Origin: Sinorhizobium medicae
Lineage (GTDB): Bacteria > Pseudomonadota > Alphaproteobacteria > Rhizobiales > Rhizobiaceae
Direction of reading: 5' to 3'
Assembly: GCF_007827695.1 (NCBI RefSeq)
Contig: NZ_VITA01000008.1
Coordinates: 62,001 to 126,000 of the forward strand
DNA: 64,000 bases
The translations under genes and the position numbers were made by a program. The notes beneath the pieces are model-generated. The model searched no databases. It was not told the origin of the DNA and worked only from the letters and a program-made list of their open reading frames with translations. Of this stretch, positions 37,709-48,042 are shown in pieces (positions within the stretch are counted from its first letter, which is position 1; each line of letters starts with the position of its first letter).

Positions 37709-40609
37709 TTACTTCGTTACGAGGCAGCTTCCGCCCGCGCTTTTGTAGCGAGAGCAAAGCGAATTGGCCTCCTCCCGCGTACCGACCGGTATCCTGACCC
37801 GGTAATACGTGCCCTTGCCAGCGATCTCCGCCTTGCGGATGTCCACGCCGCGACCGCCGATCACGCTCGCATACCTGGAGGAAAGATTGTTATAGCTCTT
37901 CTGCGCCTCGGCCTCCGAAGGCAGAGAAGCAATCTGAATCACGTAGCTGCCGGCCGGAACCGAAGCCGTCGCCAGCGGCGAGGCTGCCGTTTCGGTGGCG
38001 GGCTGGTTCTCCGCGGGAGTCGCGTTGGAGGCAGCCGCTTGCGGCTGAGCGGCCGGGCGTGCCTGAGGCAGCGCGGACGTTTTCACACTCCGAACAGGGG
38101 TCGCCCCGTCAGCCGCTGCGTTGGACGGATCCGGCAGCGCGGCTGCCCGAAGATCGGCTCCGGCTCCGGCCACGGTTGCTTCGCCTTGTGAGCCGGCCGC
38201 AACGGCTTCGCCGGAGGCACGAGCCGGAATCGGCTGCGCAACCGCCACGCTTTCCGGCTGCTGCGCCGGCTCTTCACGCGGGACGAGCGTGCCGTCCGGC
38301 TTGACGATCATGGTGCGGACCTTGCGCGGCGCAACGGCTGGAACCGCCTCCTCTGCATCCGCCGTCGCATTGCCGGCATCTCCATCCGGCAGCAGGCGAG
38401 CGACTTCGTCCTCCTCGCCGGGCAACGCACCCTGCAATGCGCCCTCTTCTGCGCGACCTTCCAGCGGTAAGGTCTCCGGGGTCAGCGTACGTTGCACCAC
38501 ATCCATCGGCTCCTCGGTCGAGGAGACCAGGCTCTGCTGGAGCGGCGCCTTGCCCGAGACACCGGCAACGCGGTCGTAAACTGCCTTGTCCTGGTTCGGC
38601 ACAGTCTTGCCGCCCTTCTCTTCGGGTACGACCTTCACCGGCGCCTTATCCGCAAGGATTATCTTCGGACCATCGCCGGAAAGGACAGCGTGACTGCCGC
38701 CCATCCAGGCGTAGACTGCAGCGCCGCCGATGATGATGACGCCGGCTACACTCGCGGCGAGCATCATCATGCGCTGGGAGCGGCGGCCATAACCTTCTTC
38801 AACATATTCTTCGGCCTGCGCATGGGGCATCACCGTCATGCCTTCGGCTTCCGGAACCGAGGTCCGTCGCTCTGCCATGGATCGCTGGAAATCCTCCTCC
38901 ATAGCCTTCTCGAACTCGTCGAAATCATCAGCCGAAGCGAATGTAGATCCCGCTTTATCCGCCGAAACAGGCGCGGATGCGTGGTCTGCGGCGCTCCGGG
39001 CGGGGGAAGCAGGCGCACTGAACAGTTGAGCCATCTCGGCATCGATGTCGAGATCGTAGTCGGCGGGATATCCGGCCGCCTTCCCCTCTGCCTCGACCGC
39101 GGGCAATTGCGGGACGTCCAGTTCGGCGATAGGCGCGACCCCCGTCTCCGTCTCGCCGATCATCGCCGGGTCGAAAGGCAATACGACCTCGGCAGGCTTC
39201 ATTTCGGGCTCCACGGGCACAAAAGGCTCAGGCGCCGGGTTTTGCGGCCTGCGGACGATTGTCTCCGGATCGCCCGGCATGTTCAGAGCCTGCAGATAGG
39301 GCTGTGCAGGCGTTTCGACGAGCGCCGGGTGGGAGACGGCCGGGTGCGCAGCGACGACGCTCGCAGGAGCCTCATCAACAGGGCCGTCCGCAAGATCGAG
39401 CGCTATGTCGGCCAACTCCAGTTCGAAGTCTTCGATGTCGAAGCTCGGCTCGACTTCCGCTTCAGGCGAGCTGTCCTGAAGCACCGGAGGCGCCTCTTCC
39501 GCACGCAGTGCGCGTGCATCTTCCGGGGGTTGGCTCGGCACGGCAGACACCGGGCCAACAGCGGCCGCACTCGCGATGACCGCATCGACAGCCGGCGTTG
39601 CAAAAGCGCGCTGCTGCGAAACACCGCCAGGTGACGCCACCGGCGTCGCGCGGCTGAATGTCGGCGTAAAGGGGAAGTTATTCTTCTTCACGACCGGAGC
39701 AGGCCGATCCTGAATTTCGGCCACGACGGGGGCCGCAGCCTCTGCTGCCGCCGGGACCGGGAAGCGCTCGACATCGGCCAGGAGCCGGTCGGCGTCTGCT
39801 GAAGCCGCCTGCTGCGGAAGCATTTCTGCAGGCGCCGCGGCAATATCCGCACGCTCAACACCCTCGAAATGACCGGCCATGTCGACATAGACCGGTTCCG
39901 CCAGCCCGGCCCGCTCGGCGAGTTTGCCGGCGACGGCCAGCTTTGAGGAGAGCGGCTCCTGCCAATCGGCGAAAACCGGCTCATCACTTAGGCCGGCAGC
40001 AGGGTTTGCGTCAGCCGGGACAACAACCGACTGCACGGCGTCCGTGTCATCAGGTGACGCATCGTAGCCCAGCGACAATTCGAGCTCGCGCTCTAGGTCG
40101 ACGGCAGGCTCCTGATGCGATGCCATTGCGCGTTCGGCCACATCGGCATTGGATGCAGGGGAATACCGCTCTGACGCAAATGCTGCATCGTCACTCGGCG
40201 CCTCTTCGATCGGCGTCTCGATGGATGCATACTCGGCACCGACGGCGACCTTTTCGACGGCCGGAACGGCATCGGTGGCGGCTGAATCCGGAGCGAACTG
40301 TTCTTCGAATACGGCATGCTCCCGATCATCGGACATGCCGTCCGAAGGATGCCCGACAAGGCCGCTATCGGGCCGGACGGGCAGTGCCTGGGGAGCATCG
40401 TAACTGTCGAACGCGCGAAGGAGCTCCTCCTCGAGATCGAAAACCGGCTCGCGCCGCATCGCCTCCTGATGGCGCTGCAACTCCTGCAATTGCTGAACGG
40501 CTGGCCGAGCATCGTAACCGACAATGCGGGCAAGTTCGCTCAACGGATCATCATCGGCTAACCTATCGAATTCCGCCGGTCCGCTTCGTGCGAATTGTTT
40601 GTCTGCCAT
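37709..40609 (-). CDS. Large SPOR-domain protein (FtsN-like role)
   Basis: The 966-residue envelope protein has a long acidic N-terminal part (about 1-600) rich in Ala, Pro, Glu and Val, with many LExELE-type short repeats, one transmembrane helix (MMMLAASVAGVIIIGGAAVY, about 630), a Pro/Ala-rich linker and a C-terminal SPOR domain (about 890-966: YVIQIASLPSEAEAQKSYNN, then ISVGTREEANSLC-like YYRVRIPVGTREEANSL). SPOR domains bind denuded peptidoglycan at the division site. argS is upstream and nagZ downstream. The low-complexity part should diverge quickly between strains. Confidence 0.9.
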   Translation of the reverse strand: MADKQFARSGPAEFDRLADDDPLSELARIVGYDARPAVQQLQELQRHQEAMRREPVFDLEEELLRAFDSYDAPQALPVRPDSGLVGHPSDGMSDDREHAVFEEQFAPDSAATDAVPAVEKVAVGAEYASIETPIEEAPSDDAAFASERYSPASNADVAERAMASHQEPAVDLERELELSLGYDASPDDTDAVQSVVVPADANPAAGLSDEPVFADWQEPLSSKLAVAGKLAERAGLAEPVYVDMAGHFEGVERADIAAAPAEMLPQQAASADADRLLADVERFPVPAAAEAAAPVVAEIQDRPAPVVKKNNFPFTPTFSRATPVASPGGVSQQRAFATPAVDAVIASAAAVGPVSAVPSQPPEDARALRAEEAPPVLQDSSPEAEVEPSFDIEDFELELADIALDLADGPVDEAPASVVAAHPAVSHPALVETPAQPYLQALNMPGDPETIVRRPQNPAPEPFVPVEPEMKPAEVVLPFDPAMIGETETGVAPIAELDVPQLPAVEAEGKAAGYPADYDLDIDAEMAQLFSAPASPARSAADHASAPVSADKAGSTFASADDFDEFEKAMEEDFQRSMAERRTSVPEAEGMTVMPHAQAEEYVEEGYGRRSQRMMMLAASVAGVIIIGGAAVYAWMGGSHAVLSGDGPKIILADKAPVKVVPEEKGGKTVPNQDKAVYDRVAGVSGKAPLQQSLVSSTEEPMDVVQRTLTPETLPLEGRAEEGALQGALPGEEDEVARLLPDGDAGNATADAEEAVPAVAPRKVRTMIVKPDGTLVPREEPAQQPESVAVAQPIPARASGEAVAAGSQGEATVAGAGADLRAAALPDPSNAAADGATPVRSVKTSALPQARPAAQPQAAASNATPAENQPATETAASPLATASVPAGSYVIQIASLPSEAEAQKSYNNLSSRYASVIGGRGVDIRKAEIAGKGTYYRVRIPVGTREEANSLCSRYKSAGGSCLVTK

Positions 40610-40672
40610 ACTCTCCACTCACAACTGCCTGCGTTGAATTGCCAGTGCATTGTGGGGAATTGGTGACACTAC

Positions 40673-42430
40673 TTACCGCATCTCATCCGGTGCCGAAGTC
40701 CCTGTAATCGACAGGCCCGACTTCAATACCGAGGCGACAGCATGCACCAGCCCGAGTCTGGCAATGCTTAATTCTCTATTCTTATCGTTAACAAAACGTA
40801 ATGCCGGGTTTTCCTTACCTTTGTTCCAGTGGCCATGGAAGACCGCCGCAAGATCATACAGGTAAAAAGCGATTCGGTGCGGCTCATGCGAGAATGCTGC
40901 GGCCTCCACTACACGGGGATATTCTGCGAGCTTGGCGACGAGCTGCATTTCCGTGGGATCGGCAATAGCGCCCGCCGCGCCGGCGAGATCGATGGACGAC
41001 AGATCCAGGTCAGGAAATGCTTCAGCAGCCTGGCGGAAAACGGAACGGCAGCGCGCATGGGCGTATTGCACGTAAAAGACAGGGTTGTCCTTCGACTGTT
41101 CCGTCACCTTGGCAAAGTCGAAATCGAGAGGCTCGGAGCTCTTGCGGTACAGCATCATGAACCGGACGGGATCGCGCCCGACTTCGTCCACGACTTCGCG
41201 CAGCGTCACGAAATCGCCCGAGCGCTTGGACATCTTCACCGGCTCGCCATTGCGGTAGAGCTTCACGAGCTGGCACAGCAGCACGGTCAACTTTGCCGAT
41301 CCGCCAGAGATCGCACGCGCAAGCGCCTCCAGCCGCTTTACATAGCCGCCGTGGTCGGCGCCGAGCACGTAGATCATTTCGTCGAAACCGCGGTCGAACT
41401 TGTCCTTGAAGTAGGCGACGTCGGCTGCGAAGTAGGTATAGCTGCCGTCGGATTTGATAAGCGGGCGATCGATGTCGTCACCGACCTCGGTCGAGCGGAA
41501 GAGCGTCTGCTCCCTGTCTTCCCAATCTTCCGGCAACTGGCCTTTCGGCGGCGGCAGCATGCCTTTGTAGACATGCCCCTTAAAAGTCAGATCGTTGATC
41601 GCCGTGCGGATTCGCGCTGCACCGTTGTCGTGCAAGGCCCGCTCGGAAAAGAACACGTCGTGATTGACATTGAGTGCCGCAAGATCCTCCCGGATCATCG
41701 CCATCATTGCGTCGATGACGCGCTCCTTGACGAGCGGCATCCATTTGTCCTCCGGCATGATCCTGAGGCTCGTGCCGTACTCGTCCGCGAGCGCCTCTCC
41801 CGCCGGTACGAGATAGTCGCCGGGGTAGAGGCCCGCCGGAATCTCGCCTATGTCCTCGCCAAGCGCCTGACGATAACGCAGGAATGCCGACCGGGCGAGC
41901 ACTTCGATCTGCGAACCCGCATCGTTGATGTAGTATTCCTTGGTTACGTCGAAACCCGAAAAGGCCAAAAGATTGGCAAGCGCGTCTCCGACGACCGCAC
42001 CGCGGCAGTGGCCGACATGCATAGGGCCGGTCGGATTGGCCGAGACATATTCCACGTTGATCTTGCGGCCGGCGCCTAATGCGCTGCGACCGTAATCGAC
42101 GCCGGCGCGCGTTATGACCGCCAGAAGCTTCTGCCAATAGGAAACCGACAGGCGGACATTGATGAACCCGGGACCGGCAACGGAAACCTCGGCGACTTCC
42201 GGATCCTGTGCCAGCTTGTCGCCAATAAGGTCCGCCAGCGCGCGTGGGTTCATGCCGAGCGGCTTGGCAAGCACCATTGCCGCATTGGTCGCCACATCAC
42301 CGTGACTCGCATCGCGCGGCGGCTCCACATTGATGCGCCGAAAGTCCAACTCGGATCGCTTTTCACGAATAACATCAATCGATTCCAGAATTCTATTAAT
42401 TCTCGCTTCGAAGTCGGTGAAAAGGTTCAT
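40673..42430 (-). CDS. argS: Arginyl-tRNA synthetase
   Basis: The 585-residue class I synthetase charges tRNA-Arg. It has the HIGH motif as HVGH in [18 protein letters not shown] and the KMSKS loop as KMSKRSGDF; the N-terminal additional domain includes [19 protein letters not shown]. The C-terminal DALR anticodon domain includes [15 protein letters not shown]. It starts [11 protein letters not shown], followed 60 bp later by the SPOR gene. Confidence 0.97.
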   Translation of the reverse strand: MNLFTDFEARINRILESIDVIREKRSELDFRRINVEPPRDASHGDVATNAAMVLAKPLGMNPRALADLIGDKLAQDPEVAEVSVAGPGFINVRLSVSYWQKLLAVITRAGVDYGRSALGAGRKINVEYVSANPTGPMHVGHCRGAVVGDALANLLAFSGFDVTKEYYINDAGSQIEVLARSAFLRYRQALGEDIGEIPAGLYPGDYLVPAGEALADEYGTSLRIMPEDKWMPLVKERVIDAMMAMIREDLAALNVNHDVFFSERALHDNGAARIRTAINDLTFKGHVYKGMLPPPKGQLPEDWEDREQTLFRSTEVGDDIDRPLIKSDGSYTYFAADVAYFKDKFDRGFDEMIYVLGADHGGYVKRLEALARAISGGSAKLTVLLCQLVKLYRNGEPVKMSKRSGDFVTLREVVDEVGRDPVRFMMLYRKSSEPLDFDFAKVTEQSKDNPVFYVQYAHARCRSVFRQAAEAFPDLDLSSIDLAGAAGAIADPTEMQLVAKLAEYPRVVEAAAFSHEPHRIAFYLYDLAAVFHGHWNKGKENPALRFVNDKNRELSIARLGLVHAVASVLKSGLSITGTSAPDEMR

Positions 42431-42528
42431 TTAATCCGTCCGCTTTTTCCAGCCACACTGGAGAATGGCGCAAATTCAAAAGGAGGCCGGGTCAATCGAA
42501 AACCCGCGGCCTCCACGCGGGGGCGTCA

Positions 42529-43746
42529 CTAGCGCAAATCGGGCGTGTGGTCAAACAAACGCCTATGCACGCTGATCGCGAAAGTATCCGTCATACCGGC
42601 GAGATAATCCCCCACATGGCGGGCCCGGGCCGGCTCCTCCATCCCCGCGATCTGATCGATCCAATAGTGTTCCTTCATGAGCGAAGGATCGTCCATGAAG
42701 GCACGGTAGAGGTCCGTCACGATCGATGCCGCTCCCTCTCGTACCCGCATGACCTCCGGATGCCGGTAAATGCGCGTCATCAGCAGATTTTTGATCTGAC
42801 GGTCCGTCTCGCTCATTTCGTCCGAGAAGGTCGCGATGACCCTGCCGGCGCAACGCACGTCCCTTGCGCTTGCGGGCCGGACGTCCGCAAGCCCTCTCTG
42901 CGAAACGCCGATGACGTCTTCCACCATGGCGGTGATCTGCCGCCGCATGATCTCATGCGTGAACCGGCTGCTTTCAAGGCCCGGATAGCGGTCGCGAACC
43001 TCGTACATCAACCGGGCGAGAAACGGTATCTCCTCCAGCATTTCGAAGGTGAGATAGCCGGCGCGCAGACCGTCATCGATATCGTGGGTATTATAGGCGA
43101 TATCATCGGCGATTGCCGCAACCTGCGCTTCGAGGCTTGCAAAGCTCGCGAGTTCGAGATCGTGAAGAGCACAGTAGTCGAGGATCGGCTGCGAGACCGG
43201 GCCGCGAAGCCCCTGGCCGTCCGCCGTCGTCAGGGGGCCGTTATGTTTGACGAGCCCCTCGAGACTCTCCCAAGTGAGATTGAGGCCATCGAACTCCGCA
43301 TAGCGCCGCTCCAGCTTGGTGACGATTCTCAGCGACTGCGCGTTATGGTCGAACCCTCCATAGGGCTTCAGGACCTCGTCAAGCGCGTCCTCGCCGGTGT
43401 GCCCGAAGGGAGTGTGGCCGAAGTCGTGGACGAGCGCCACGCCTTCTGCGAGATCCTCGTCCAGGTTCAACGCTCTGGCGAGTGCGCGCGCGATCTGGGC
43501 GACTTCGATCGTATGGGTTAGCCGGGTGCGGTAGTGATCACCGTCGGCGGCAATGAAGACCTGCGTCTTATGCTTCAACCGCCGGAATGCCGTTGTATGC
43601 ACGATCCTGTCGCGGTCGCGCTGGAAATCCGAACGCGTCGGGCTCGACGCCTCGGGATAGAGCCTGCCACGCGAAGCCCACGGGTTCGAAGCATACGCTG
43701 CATGTTCACCGTAACCGAAACCAAGGGCCTGCCTGTCGACTGTCAT
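42529..43746 (-). CDS. dgt: Deoxyguanosinetriphosphate triphosphohydrolase-like protein
   Basis: The 405-residue HD-domain enzyme releases tripolyphosphate from dNTPs. HD residues lie in [19 protein letters not shown] and [18 protein letters not shown], with [20 protein letters not shown] next. ATG at 43746 begins [11 protein letters not shown]; a longer frame from 43782 lacks conservation. It is the first gene of the dgt-argS-SPOR-nagZ-scpA-scpB run. With nrdJ it helps set dNTP pools. Confidence 0.92.
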   Translation of the reverse strand: MTVDRQALGFGYGEHAAYASNPWASRGRLYPEASSPTRSDFQRDRDRIVHTTAFRRLKHKTQVFIAADGDHYRTRLTHTIEVAQIARALARALNLDEDLAEGVALVHDFGHTPFGHTGEDALDEVLKPYGGFDHNAQSLRIVTKLERRYAEFDGLNLTWESLEGLVKHNGPLTTADGQGLRGPVSQPILDYCALHDLELASFASLEAQVAAIADDIAYNTHDIDDGLRAGYLTFEMLEEIPFLARLMYEVRDRYPGLESSRFTHEIMRRQITAMVEDVIGVSQRGLADVRPASARDVRCAGRVIATFSDEMSETDRQIKNLLMTRIYRHPEVMRVREGAASIVTDLYRAFMDDPSLMKEHYWIDQIAGMEEPARARHVGDYLAGMTDTFAISVHRRLFDHTPDLR

Positions 43747-43961
43747 TTCACACCTGCGTGACTCATCCCATTGACGGGACATTCAAGCCTTCATACCTAT
43801 AGAAGACGCTACAGGAAAGCGACGCCGGCCAGTGACTCCGCCCCTCGGACAGAGCCATCGCTTGGCCGCGAGCCCGAAGTTCGCCTGTCACAGCATGCGA
43901 TTGTAGCGCGAGAGCGAAGATGAATCTCTCCGGATCTTGACCCCGGCAGGAGGCAAAGAAA

Positions 43962-44291
43962 ATGCACGAAACAGTGACCCTTTCCGATGCGGCCGCGAGG
44001 CGCATTGCCGCCATTCTCCAGGCGGAGAAGGACAAGAGCGCGATGCGCGTCTCCGTTGAAGGCGGCGGTTGCTCGGGCTTCTCCTACAAGTTCGATCTGG
44101 TTGACGCGGAAAATGCCGACGACCTCATCCTCGAAAAACATGATGCCAAAGTCCTGATCGACAGTCTCTCGCTGGTCTATATGGGCGGCTCCGAGATCGA
44201 TTTCGTCGACAACCTGCTTGGACAGTCCTTCCAGATCAAAAACCCGAACGCCGTCGCAAGCTGCGGGTGTGGGACAAGTTTTTCGGTCTGA
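43962..44291 (+). CDS. Iron-sulfur cluster carrier (ErpA/IscA/HesB family)
   Basis: The 109-residue A-type carrier passes Fe-S clusters to apo-enzymes. The three cluster cysteines are Cys37 (EGGGCSGFSY), Cys101 and Cys103 (SCGCGTSF). AGGAGG lies close to the ATG. It stands alone on the + strand between dgt and cls, which are both leftward. ErpA and IscA cannot be told apart from sequence alone. Confidence 0.9.
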   Translation: MHETVTLSDAAARRIAAILQAEKDKSAMRVSVEGGGCSGFSYKFDLVDAENADDLILEKHDAKVLIDSLSLVYMGGSEIDFVDNLLGQSFQIKNPNAVASCGCGTSFSV

Positions 44292-44306
44292 CACTGCGCG
44301 CCACCG

Positions 44307-45770
44307 CTAAAGATATGGCGATCCGAGCCAGAGCAAGCGATTCGCCAGGCGGTTGACGAGCGGCTGCGCGCGCAGACCTGCAAGCGTCACCTCGTCCGCG
44401 GTCGCTCGTATTGCACAGACCTTTTCACCGATCGCACGGGCGAAGGCTTCGTCGAGTATTTCGAGATCGAACTCGAAATTGAGGCGCAGGGAACGGGGAT
44501 CCAGATTGGTCGAACCGACATAGGCCCAGCGATCGTCGATGACCAGCAGCTTGGAATGGTTGAAGGCACCTTTCGCCCTCCACACTCGGCAATGGCCTTT
44601 CAGCACCTGGTCGAACTGTGCCGTCATCGCTCGGTCGACGAGTGTCAGATTGTTGACGGAGGGTACGATGATGTCGACCTCGACGCCTTTCCTTGCAGCA
44701 GTCACCAACGCGCTGACCAATTCCTTGTCCGGCAGGAAATATGGCGACATCAACCGGATATGCTTTCGCGCAATCGAAAAAGCGCCCATAAGCATCTTGT
44801 GATTGGTCTCATTGGTGTTGTCAGGCCCCGAGGGAACTGCTCGCATCAGCACCGACCCCACATCCGGCTCAACCGGGAGGTCGGCAAGGCGCCAGGCGTC
44901 ACCCGCCAGCACCTCTTCGCTCGAAAACTGCCAGTCTTCCGCGGCAACCTGAAAGATGTCGGAGACGACCGGCCCGGTTACTTGGAAATGCGTGTCGAAA
45001 GAAGCCGCGCTGCCTACGATTTCAGCGGCAAAACCTGCGCGAATGTTCATGCCCCCGGCGAAGGCGACCGCGCCATCGATGACCACGATCTTGCGGTGGG
45101 TCCTGAGATTTGCATAGGGCAGCCTCAGACCCATGATGATATTGCCGTTGAAGACGGCGGTCGGCACGCCCCCTTCCTTGAGGTAGCCCACGATACTCGG
45201 CACGGAGTAGCGAGCGCCGACGGCGTCAATCAGGACGCGCACGCTGACACCGCGTTTGACTGCGGCGATCAGGGCGTCGGCAAAACGCATGCCGATGGCA
45301 TCACGGTCGAAAATATAGCTCTCGATGAGAATACTTCGGCGGGCGGACGAAATCGCGTCGAGCATCGCCGCATAGACCGCGTCGCCGCCCTCGAGCATGG
45401 TGATGCGGTTTCCGGCTGACATCGTAAAGCGTGCGACCCGGTCCCCAAGCATCTTCATTGCCGCAAAACGCTGCCCGAAGCGCGCCACCACCTGATCATG
45501 CGTGATATCGAAGCGCCCGAACGGGTCCCGCTCCGTCGAGCGCAGCAAGGAACGCTGCAGGCCGATGGACGAGCGGCGCATCCGGTTGATACCGGCGACC
45601 GCGTAGATGACTGCACCGATGACCGGTGACAGGAGGACGACCCCGACCCAGCCGGCGGCCGCACGCACGTCATCCTTCGTCATAGCGGCATGGATGATCG
45701 CCGGAACGCCCAGGGCGATGGACAGCAGTGCCAGAAAATGCGGCCAATAACTCTCTACGAAAGCGATCAT
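44307..45770 (-). CDS. cls: Cardiolipin synthase (phospholipase D family)
   Basis: The 487-residue inner-membrane enzyme joins two phosphatidylglycerol molecules into cardiolipin. Two HKD motifs are present: HRKIVVIDGAVAFAGGMN and HSKLLVIDDRWAYVGSTN. The N-terminus has two transmembrane helices (HFLALLSIALGVPAIIHAAM and GWVGVVLLSPVIGAVIYAVA). It ends 15 bp from the convergent Fe-S carrier gene. Start set at the ATG before MIAFVESYWPH. Confidence 0.93.
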   Translation of the reverse strand: MIAFVESYWPHFLALLSIALGVPAIIHAAMTKDDVRAAAGWVGVVLLSPVIGAVIYAVAGINRMRRSSIGLQRSLLRSTERDPFGRFDITHDQVVARFGQRFAAMKMLGDRVARFTMSAGNRITMLEGGDAVYAAMLDAISSARRSILIESYIFDRDAIGMRFADALIAAVKRGVSVRVLIDAVGARYSVPSIVGYLKEGGVPTAVFNGNIIMGLRLPYANLRTHRKIVVIDGAVAFAGGMNIRAGFAAEIVGSAASFDTHFQVTGPVVSDIFQVAAEDWQFSSEEVLAGDAWRLADLPVEPDVGSVLMRAVPSGPDNTNETNHKMLMGAFSIARKHIRLMSPYFLPDKELVSALVTAARKGVEVDIIVPSVNNLTLVDRAMTAQFDQVLKGHCRVWRAKGAFNHSKLLVIDDRWAYVGSTNLDPRSLRLNFEFDLEILDEAFARAIGEKVCAIRATADEVTLAGLRAQPLVNRLANRLLWLGSPYL

Positions 45771-45955
45771 GCGCGGGACTATAGACGGACGCCGAACGGA
45801 ATCAATTCGGGTGTTCAAGGGTATACAGGCCTTAAAAGCAGTCGGCCTGGCGCCCGACGATGTCGCAGACCCCGGATTTGTCAAAAGAATTTTCAGCGGC
45901 TAGAACGACGTCACCGAGGAAGACTCAAAACGCGCATGAGAGGCAAGGCCGTCCA

Positions 45956-46747
45956 ATGAAGATTGCCACATGGAACATCAACGGCGTCAAGGCGCGTCTC
46001 GACGGCCTCGTGGGCTGGCTAAAGGAATCAAATCCCGACATCGCCTGTCTGCAGGAGATCAAGTCCATTGACGACGCATTTCCGAGAGGTGAGATCGAGT
46101 CGCTCGGCTATCATGTCGAAACGCACGGTCAGAAGGGATTCAATGGCGTTGCGCTGCTTTCCAAGCTGCGACCGGACGAGGTCAATCGCGGATTGCCGGG
46201 GGACGCTTCCGACGAACAGTCACGCTTTATCGAAGGCGTGTTCTCGGTCAACGGCGGTGCGCTACGCGTCTGCTGCCTCTATTTGCCGAACGGAAATCCG
46301 GTAGAGACGGAAAAATACCCCTACAAGCTTGCATGGATGCGGCGCCTCGCCGCCTTTGCGGAACAAAGGCTCATGCTCGAGGAACCACTCATCCTCGCCG
46401 GTGACTACAATGTCATTCCGGAGCCTCATGACTGCTGGGACGTCAAGGTCTGGCGTAACGACGCCCTGTACCTGCCCGAGACCCGCGCCGCCTTCCGCCG
46501 TCTGCGCAATCTTGGTTTCACCGACGCCGTGCGCGCGACCTCCGACGAGGCGCCGCTCTATTCGTTCTGGGATTATCAGGCCGGCTGCTGGCCGAAGAAT
46601 CTCGGCATCCGCATCGACCACCTGATGCTGTCGCCGGAGGCGGCCGACAAGCTCGTGTCGACCTCTATCGAGAAGCACGTCCGATCCTGGGAAAAGCCGT
46701 CCGACCACGTACCTGTGACGGCTGAATTCGCATTCGAGATCGCTTAG
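45956..46747 (+). CDS. xthA: Exodeoxyribonuclease III
   Basis: The 263-residue AP endonuclease/3' exonuclease works in base excision repair. It opens MKIATWNINGVKARLDGL, with the metal Glu in LQEIKS, then LPNGNPVETEKYPYKLAWM, LAGDYNVIPE, and ends RIDHLMLSPEA...SDHVPV. ATG 45956 starts the conserved part; a longer frame from 45860 lacks conservation. It converges on exoR 34 bp away. Confidence 0.94.
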   Translation: MKIATWNINGVKARLDGLVGWLKESNPDIACLQEIKSIDDAFPRGEIESLGYHVETHGQKGFNGVALLSKLRPDEVNRGLPGDASDEQSRFIEGVFSVNGGALRVCCLYLPNGNPVETEKYPYKLAWMRRLAAFAEQRLMLEEPLILAGDYNVIPEPHDCWDVKVWRNDALYLPETRAAFRRLRNLGFTDAVRATSDEAPLYSFWDYQAGCWPKNLGIRIDHLMLSPEAADKLVSTSIEKHVRSWEKPSDHVPVTAEFAFEIA

Positions 46748-46781
46748 GGGGGTATCGGGAATACCCGAAACCCGAAACGAC

Positions 46782-47585
46782 TCAATCGTCGTCGCTCTGC
46801 AGATGCATATTCTGGGACATCGTTATCGCGACGCGGCGGTCGTCTTCGGTTGCGAGCGAGAATGCCTGTTCCTGCATCGCCTGAAGCCAGGGCCTGTCCT
46901 TGGGCGAACATTGATCGAGCGCGGCGGTCATATAAGCGAGACCGCGTGCGGTCTGGCCTTCCTGGAAAATGACGTTGCCGAAAACGCCCATGGCACCGGC
47001 ATGTCCATTCTTGCGCGCCCGGTTCAGCCATTTCTTGGCCTGCTGGACATTGACGCTGCCGCCCTCGCCCGAAAGCAGCATGCGCGCCAGTTGGAACTGC
47101 GCTTCCGCCACGCCGAAGGTGGAGGCCGCCTGGAAATACAGCTGCCTGGCCTGCGACAGGTCGGATCCGACGGGGGTATCGGGAATGCCGCGCCGGTAAT
47201 AGCCGGCAAGCGAGATTAGAGCGTTGACGAAATAGCCCGTGTCTTCCGATCCGGGCTCGACACCCTGTTGCGCGATTTCGCTGTAGATCTTGAATGCCTC
47301 GAGGTCATTCTCCGCGACACCATCGCCATAGGCATACATATTGGCGAGAGCCCAACGGGAACCCGTATGACCCTTCTCGGCAGCATATCGATAGGCCTCG
47401 ACTGCTTCGTCCTTCCTGCCGTCCTTATAGGCCGAAAAACCGAACTTGAAGAGCGCGAAGGGACCAGACTCCTTCGTTACCCCGGCTCCGGGGTCGAAAG
47501 CTCGTGCAGGGCCGGCCGTGGCACCAACCGCCATCGACAGGCCCAGCACCGCAACTCTCAGCGACTTCATTTCACCCGCGCGCAT
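46782..47585 (-). CDS. exoR: ExoR, periplasmic inhibitor of ExoS-ChvI signalling
   Basis: The 267-residue exported protein is ExoR, which binds the sensor ExoS in the periplasm, restraining succinoglycan synthesis and favouring motility. A signal peptide (MKSLRVAVLGLSMAVGATAG, cut near ARA) is followed by Sel1-like TPR repeats: FKFGFSAYKDGRKDEAVEAY, GSRWALANMYAYGDGVAEND, AEAQFQLARMLLSGEGG and HAGAMGVFGNVIFQEG. The C-terminus ends MSQNMHLQSDDD. In S. meliloti it is degraded in acid or low-ExoR states; the sequence matches ExoR from memory in length and composition. An ATG five codons in (47570) could be used. Confidence 0.95.
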   Translation of the reverse strand: MRAGEMKSLRVAVLGLSMAVGATAGPARAFDPGAGVTKESGPFALFKFGFSAYKDGRKDEAVEAYRYAAEKGHTGSRWALANMYAYGDGVAENDLEAFKIYSEIAQQGVEPGSEDTGYFVNALISLAGYYRRGIPDTPVGSDLSQARQLYFQAASTFGVAEAQFQLARMLLSGEGGSVNVQQAKKWLNRARKNGHAGAMGVFGNVIFQEGQTARGLAYMTAALDQCSPKDRPWLQAMQEQAFSLATEDDRRVAITMSQNMHLQSDDD

Positions 47586-47994
47586 AACAATCAGTTTCTT
47601 TCGTTCGAGCCGGCCAAGCCGACCCCATCACCGTCGCAAAGATCGATCCATGCACAACCGCTCGTCACCAGCGAACTGATCGAGTTGACGCAGGTCAATC
47701 GCCCCGCACGCGGCCGGCGCGATCCTCGCAGGCGCGCCCCGGCATCTGCGCCACCGGTGCTCCGGCTGCGCGCCTGGCGCCAAATGCTTGGGGATGTCAT
47801 GACGGCACTCAAACTCACTTCACCTCAACGCGGGGCATGGAACTCGACTACGCTTCCGCCCCTATATCGCTGCTCTCATTTTGTGGCGGGAAATGGACAT
47901 AATCGACCCCGCCCGGACAGTAGCAAAACGTAGCAGGAAATGTGTTGCTGAATCGTCACATTCAGAACTGCTTATAAGCTTGGTTACCAGATAC
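47586..47994. other. Gap upstream of exoR
   Basis: No gene seen. This region should hold the exoR promoter (leftward). It includes a purine-rich stretch, a few AT-rich segments near 47935-47995 and no strong palindrome apart from the fadL terminator at its edge. Confidence 0.4.
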
Positions 47995-48020
47995 AAAAAA
48001 GGCCCGGCGCAAGCCGGGCC
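47995..48020 (-). terminator. Terminator of the FadL-type gene
   Basis: On the complement, GGGCCCGGC-TTGC-GCCGGGCC is followed by TTTTTTG. It lies 22 bp past the porin stop. Confidence 0.88.
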
Positions 48021-48042
48021 CAGAGCACTCGATGCGAGAGGG

